Origin: Bacteroides sp.
Lineage (GTDB): Bacteria > Bacteroidota > Bacteroidia > Bacteroidales > Muribaculaceae
Reading direction: 5' to 3'
Length of the DNA stretch: 5,092 nt
Assembly (NCBI GenBank): GCA_014801605.1
Contig: JAAVDU010000042.1
Coordinates: 28,828 to 33,919, forward strand
Part shown: positions 1 to 5,092 of the stretch, in pieces
How positions within the stretch are numbered: position 1 is the first letter of the stretch
Layout: each line of letters opens with the position of its first letter
Notes under the pieces: model-generated
Seen by the model: only the letters and a program-made list of their open reading frames with translations
What the model was told of the DNA's origin: nothing
Database searches by the model: none
Made by a program: the position numbers and the translations under genes

Positions 1-540
1 TGGAGGCACAATGCTGCGATAATGTGGAATGACAAGAGCGACGTGCGCATTGTCAACGCTCGCAAGGACTTCCATCAGTGTAACGACTTTTATAAGGAAT
101 GCAGCGAGAAGAATCTTATATCATCGGGTCCGATGATTATAGATGATTACAAGCTGGTAGGCTCGCAGATTGTAAACCCGATCTATACAACAGACGACCT
201 GAAGAAGATGGATGGAGGCACACTCGACAGTTTCAGCGGACTTCGCCACCCGCGTACCATAGCCGCGCTGACCGAGGACCGCGATCTGTTGCTTTTCACC
301 TTCGACGGCCGGGCAACGGAAGCGGACGGTATCAATATGGCTGAGGCAGCGCGATTCATATCCATCAATTTCAACGCGCAATATGCAATCAATATGGATG
401 GTGGCGGCTCGACCACTATGTGTATCAAAGGTCAAGGCGATCCTGTGACCAACTGTGTGAATCATCCTACCGACAACGGTAAGTTTGACCATGACGGGCT
501 TCGCAGCCTCACCACGTTCTTTGTAATTGTACCTAATTGA
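1..540 (+). CDS. Phosphodiester glycosidase family protein (NAGPA/DUF2233), 5' end missing
   Basis: This is the C-terminal 179 residues of a DUF2233 (PF09992) protein. The reading frame is open from base 1, so the ATG at 22 is an internal methionine and the true start lies upstream. The family includes the human mannose-6-phosphate uncovering enzyme, which removes GlcNAc from a GlcNAc-1-phosphodiester; bacterial members are thought to split similar sugar phosphodiesters. Family landmarks, numbered from the window edge, are SGPMII near 42-47, HPRT at 83-86, FDGR at 101-104, the signature NMDGGGSTTM at 131-140 and VNHP near 153-156. The last 97 residues align without gaps to the next gene at about 55% identity, so the two are tandem paralogues. 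Before SGP this copy has a loop about ten residues longer than its partner's, with two cysteines (visible residues 27 and 34). The actual substrate cannot be read from the sequence. Confidence 0.9.
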   Translation, partial: WRHNAAIMWNDKSDVRIVNARKDFHQCNDFYKECSEKNLISSGPMIIDDYKLVGSQIVNPIYTTDDLKKMDGGTLDSFSGLRHPRTIAALTEDRDLLLFTFDGRATEADGINMAEAARFISINFNAQYAINMDGGGSTTMCIKGQGDPVTNCVNHPTDNGKFDHDGLRSLTTFFVIVPN

Positions 541-545
541 ATGTA

Positions 546-3508
<2,963 letters not shown>

Positions 3509-3556
3509 CTATACATGAGTTAGTGTTTAGGTAAATTGTGTTTTTAGGTTCCTCTT

Positions 3557-3596
3557 GGCAGCTCTTTCTATGGCGATTGCCATAGAAGCTGCTGCC
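3557..3596. repeat. Long near-perfect inverted repeat (hairpin) between the GH97 and phosphatase genes
   Basis: Two 18-base arms, 3557-3574 and 3579-3596, flank a GATT loop. The inner nine pairs (TTCTATGGC with GCCATAGAA) and the outer six (GGCAGC with GCTGCC) are perfect. Between them lie one G·T wobble and a two-base mismatch. Weaker pairing, CTC with GAG, may extend it to about 3552-3602. There is no T-run after the arms on either strand, so this is not a standard intrinsic terminator. It could be a transcription factor site, an RNA processing or stabilising stem between two operon halves, a Rho-independent terminator without a U-tract, or a dispersed palindromic repeat. The sequence alone does not decide between these. 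Confidence 0.85.
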
Positions 3597-3615
3597 GACG
3601 AGTATAGCGAAACAA

Positions 3616-3622
3616 TACTTTG
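3616..3622 (+). promoter_or_regulatory. Weak candidate Bacteroidales -7 element upstream of the alkaline phosphatase
   Basis: TACTTTG resembles the Bacteroides -7 consensus TAnnTTTG but is one base short, and no TTTG is seen at the expected -33 distance. If used, it would start a short A/T-rich leader of roughly 20 bases before the ATG at 3652. No Shine-Dalgarno sequence is visible there, which is usual for this group. It is recorded because the 143-base gap is the only place in the window with room for a promoter. Confidence 0.22.
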
Positions 3623-3651
3623 AATATAAACCCACATAACTATATATTATC

Positions 3652-5055
3652 ATGAAACATATTAGCGTAATTCGTAAGAGTATGGTAGCTTTGTGTGCTT
3701 CCGTGGCACTGACTTCCTCAGCTCTCGCACCGAAATATATCTTCATGTTCATTGGCGACGGCATGGGCATGGGACCTTCGATGGCTGCCGAAATGTATAA
3801 CCGTCAGGTGCTCGGCAACGACACACCGATAACGATGATGCAGTTTCCCGTCGCAGGTTTCTGTATGACCTACAGCTCCAGTTCGCCGGTGACCGACTCT
3901 GCGGCAGCCGGCACAGCTCTGGCCACGGGCACGAAAACCAAAAACGGAATGCTTGGCATGGGGCCTGACACGATTGCCACAGTCTCCATAGCCTCAATGC
4001 TGAAAGAGAGGGGGTATGGTATAGGCGACATCACCACCGTTGCTCCCGATGATGCCACTCCCGGGGCATACTATGCCCATGTGCCGAACCGCAGCATGAC
4101 ATATGAGATAGGGAAAGAGGCTGCGGAGAGCGGATTTGAATTTATAGGGGGCGCCGGCTGGCGAACTCCCGTGAAGGAGGGATGCCCGTCGTTGTACAAG
4201 TTATTTGCCGATAATGACGTCAAGGTGATCTTCGGCCCTGACTCAGCCCGTTATATCGGTGATGCGAAGAGGGTGGTGATGGTTAATCATTGGGGCACCG
4301 ATCCCAATAACGTAGGCTATACGATTGATTCAATAGCCGGAACCCTGACTCTTCCGTTCCTGACCCGGCAATGTCTTGACCATCTCCAGAGAGTGTCGCC
4401 CGATGCATTCTTCATGATGGCAGAGGGTGGCAACATCGACCATGCTCTCCACGCCAACGACGGCGGGGCAGCCATCAAGGAGGTGCTCAACTTCAACCAG
4501 GCGCTCGACATAGCATATCAATTCTATCAACAACATCCCGACGAGACTCTCATTGTGGTGACAGCCGACCATGATACCGGCGGAATGAGCATAGGCAATG
4601 CTTTTCTCGGCTATAACGCCCGCCTGCAGTATATCGACTCTCAGAAGATGTCGAAGTTAGGATTGCAGAATATGCTCACAAGCATGGCCAAAGACCGTCG
4701 TCAATATTCATGGGAGGATATGAAGGAGATGCTTGGTGATAAATTCGGATTCTGGAAGGGTGTACCCGTAACCGATAAACAAGAGGCCGCGCTCAAAGCA
4801 GAGTTCGACAATATGATTGAACAGCGTAACCTGGCTGACCAGAAGACGCTCTACGCCACGTTCAACGGCTTCGTGGCAGAGGTGCTCAACGTATTCAATG
4901 ATGTGGCCGGCATCGGCTTCGTCGACACCAATCATACGGGTAACCCTGTGCCGGTATTTGCCGTAGGAGTTGGAGCCGACAGATTCAAGAATCTCAACGA
5001 CAATATCGAGATTCCCGTGAAGATCATGGAGATAGTAGATGGGAAGCAGAAATAA
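3652..5055 (+). CDS. Alkaline phosphatase (PhoA family), exported
   Basis: This 467-residue protein belongs to the alkaline phosphatase family PF00245 and should release phosphate from phosphomonoesters in the periplasm. The metal site and catalytic set are complete: Asp36 in IGDGMG, nucleophile Ser83 in VTDSAAAG, Asp134 and Thr136 in DDATPGA, Glu258 in AEGGNID, Asp263, His267, Asp306-His307 in TADHDTGG, and His428 in NHTGNPVPVF. By alignment to E. coli PhoA these match D51, S102, D153, T155, E322, D327, H331, D369-H370 and H412. His264 stands where E. coli has Lys328. About 120 residues separate His307 and His428, against about 40 in E. coli, so a crown-like insertion is present. A signal peptide is clear (residues 1 to about 24-26), although proline follows the ALA motif, so the cut may fall after Ala24. 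The gene follows a 143-base gap and runs into the next gene one base after its stop. The true substrate is not identifiable. Confidence 0.95.
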   Translation: MKHISVIRKSMVALCASVALTSSALAPKYIFMFIGDGMGMGPSMAAEMYNRQVLGNDTPITMMQFPVAGFCMTYSSSSPVTDSAAAGTALATGTKTKNGMLGMGPDTIATVSIASMLKERGYGIGDITTVAPDDATPGAYYAHVPNRSMTYEIGKEAAESGFEFIGGAGWRTPVKEGCPSLYKLFADNDVKVIFGPDSARYIGDAKRVVMVNHWGTDPNNVGYTIDSIAGTLTLPFLTRQCLDHLQRVSPDAFFMMAEGGNIDHALHANDGGAAIKEVLNFNQALDIAYQFYQQHPDETLIVVTADHDTGGMSIGNAFLGYNARLQYIDSQKMSKLGLQNMLTSMAKDRRQYSWEDMKEMLGDKFGFWKGVPVTDKQEAALKAEFDNMIEQRNLADQKTLYATFNGFVAEVLNVFNDVAGIGFVDTNHTGNPVPVFAVGVGADRFKNLNDNIEIPVKIMEIVDGKQK

Positions 5056-5056
5056 T

Positions 5057-5092
5057 ATGAACAGAATAATTCTGGCGCTGTCGCTTCTCATC
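5057..5092 (+). CDS. Start of a further exported protein, truncated by the window end
   Basis: Only the first 12 codons are visible. They read MNRIILALSLLI, a positive residue followed by a hydrophobic run, which is the beginning of a signal peptide or a membrane anchor. The ATG lies one base after the phosphatase stop codon, so the two genes are very probably co-transcribed. The function cannot be judged from this fragment. An alternative is that the phosphatase is the last gene and this frame is chance, but the spacing and composition argue against it. Confidence 0.65.
   Translation, partial: MNRIILALSLLI

Noticed and set aside
22..24. ATG at 22 as the real start of the first gene.
   Set aside because: The frame is open back to base 1, and the residues encoded there align with the middle of the paralogue. 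A start here would lack both the signal peptide and the N-terminal half of the domain.
537..545. A TTG start at 537 for the second DUF2233 gene, overlapping the previous stop.
   Set aside because: The in-frame ATG at 546 starts a well-formed signal peptide, and the three extra residues add nothing. The spacing does not require the rarer start codon.
3529..3540. A second possible promoter element, TAAATTG, early in the 3509-3651 gap.
   Set aside because: It lacks one T of the TTTG core and has no partner -33 element. In A/T-rich intergenic DNA such a match is expected by chance.
3557..3610. The intergenic hairpin as an ordinary intrinsic terminator.
   Set aside because: No T-rich run follows the stem on either strand; downstream of it on the plus strand the sequence reads GACGAGTATAGC. 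A role in termination by another route is not excluded.

Overview
The window looks like chromosomal DNA from a gut-type member of the Bacteroidales; Muribaculaceae or Bacteroidaceae are my best guesses. The reasons are a SusB-type GH97 glycoside hydrolase with very close motif agreement to Bacteroides thetaiotaomicron SusB, DUF2233 proteins of the type common in Bacteroides, A/T-rich start regions without a clear Shine-Dalgarno sequence, and a run of exported enzymes. The assignment rests on remembered protein families, not on a database search.

All genes read on the + strand and are tightly packed. Positions 1-540 hold the 3' part of a phosphodiester glycosidase (NAGPA/DUF2233) gene whose start lies outside the window. 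Five bases later, 546-1400 encodes a complete, diverged paralogue with a signal peptide. Its stop overlaps the start of a GH97 alpha-glucosidase (1397-3508) in an ATGA junction, so these three genes look like one operon. A 143-base gap (3509-3651) holds a long near-perfect hairpin (3557-3596) and a weak candidate promoter. It is followed by a PhoA-family alkaline phosphatase (3652-5055) and, one base later, by the start of another probably exported protein (5057 to the window end, 12 codons visible).

Every complete gene starts with a signal peptide, so the products should act in the periplasm or outer envelope. The set contains two enzymes of a family that splits sugar-1-phosphodiesters, an alpha-glucosidase, and a phosphomonoesterase. 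Together they would suit the stepwise breakdown of an alpha-glucosylated, phosphodiester-containing glycan such as a glycosylated teichoic acid or a phosphorylated glycan. This pathway is inference. No SusC/SusD transporter, sulfatase or regulator is visible, and the phosphatase may belong to a separate transcription unit. No RNA genes, mobile elements or CRISPR arrays were seen.
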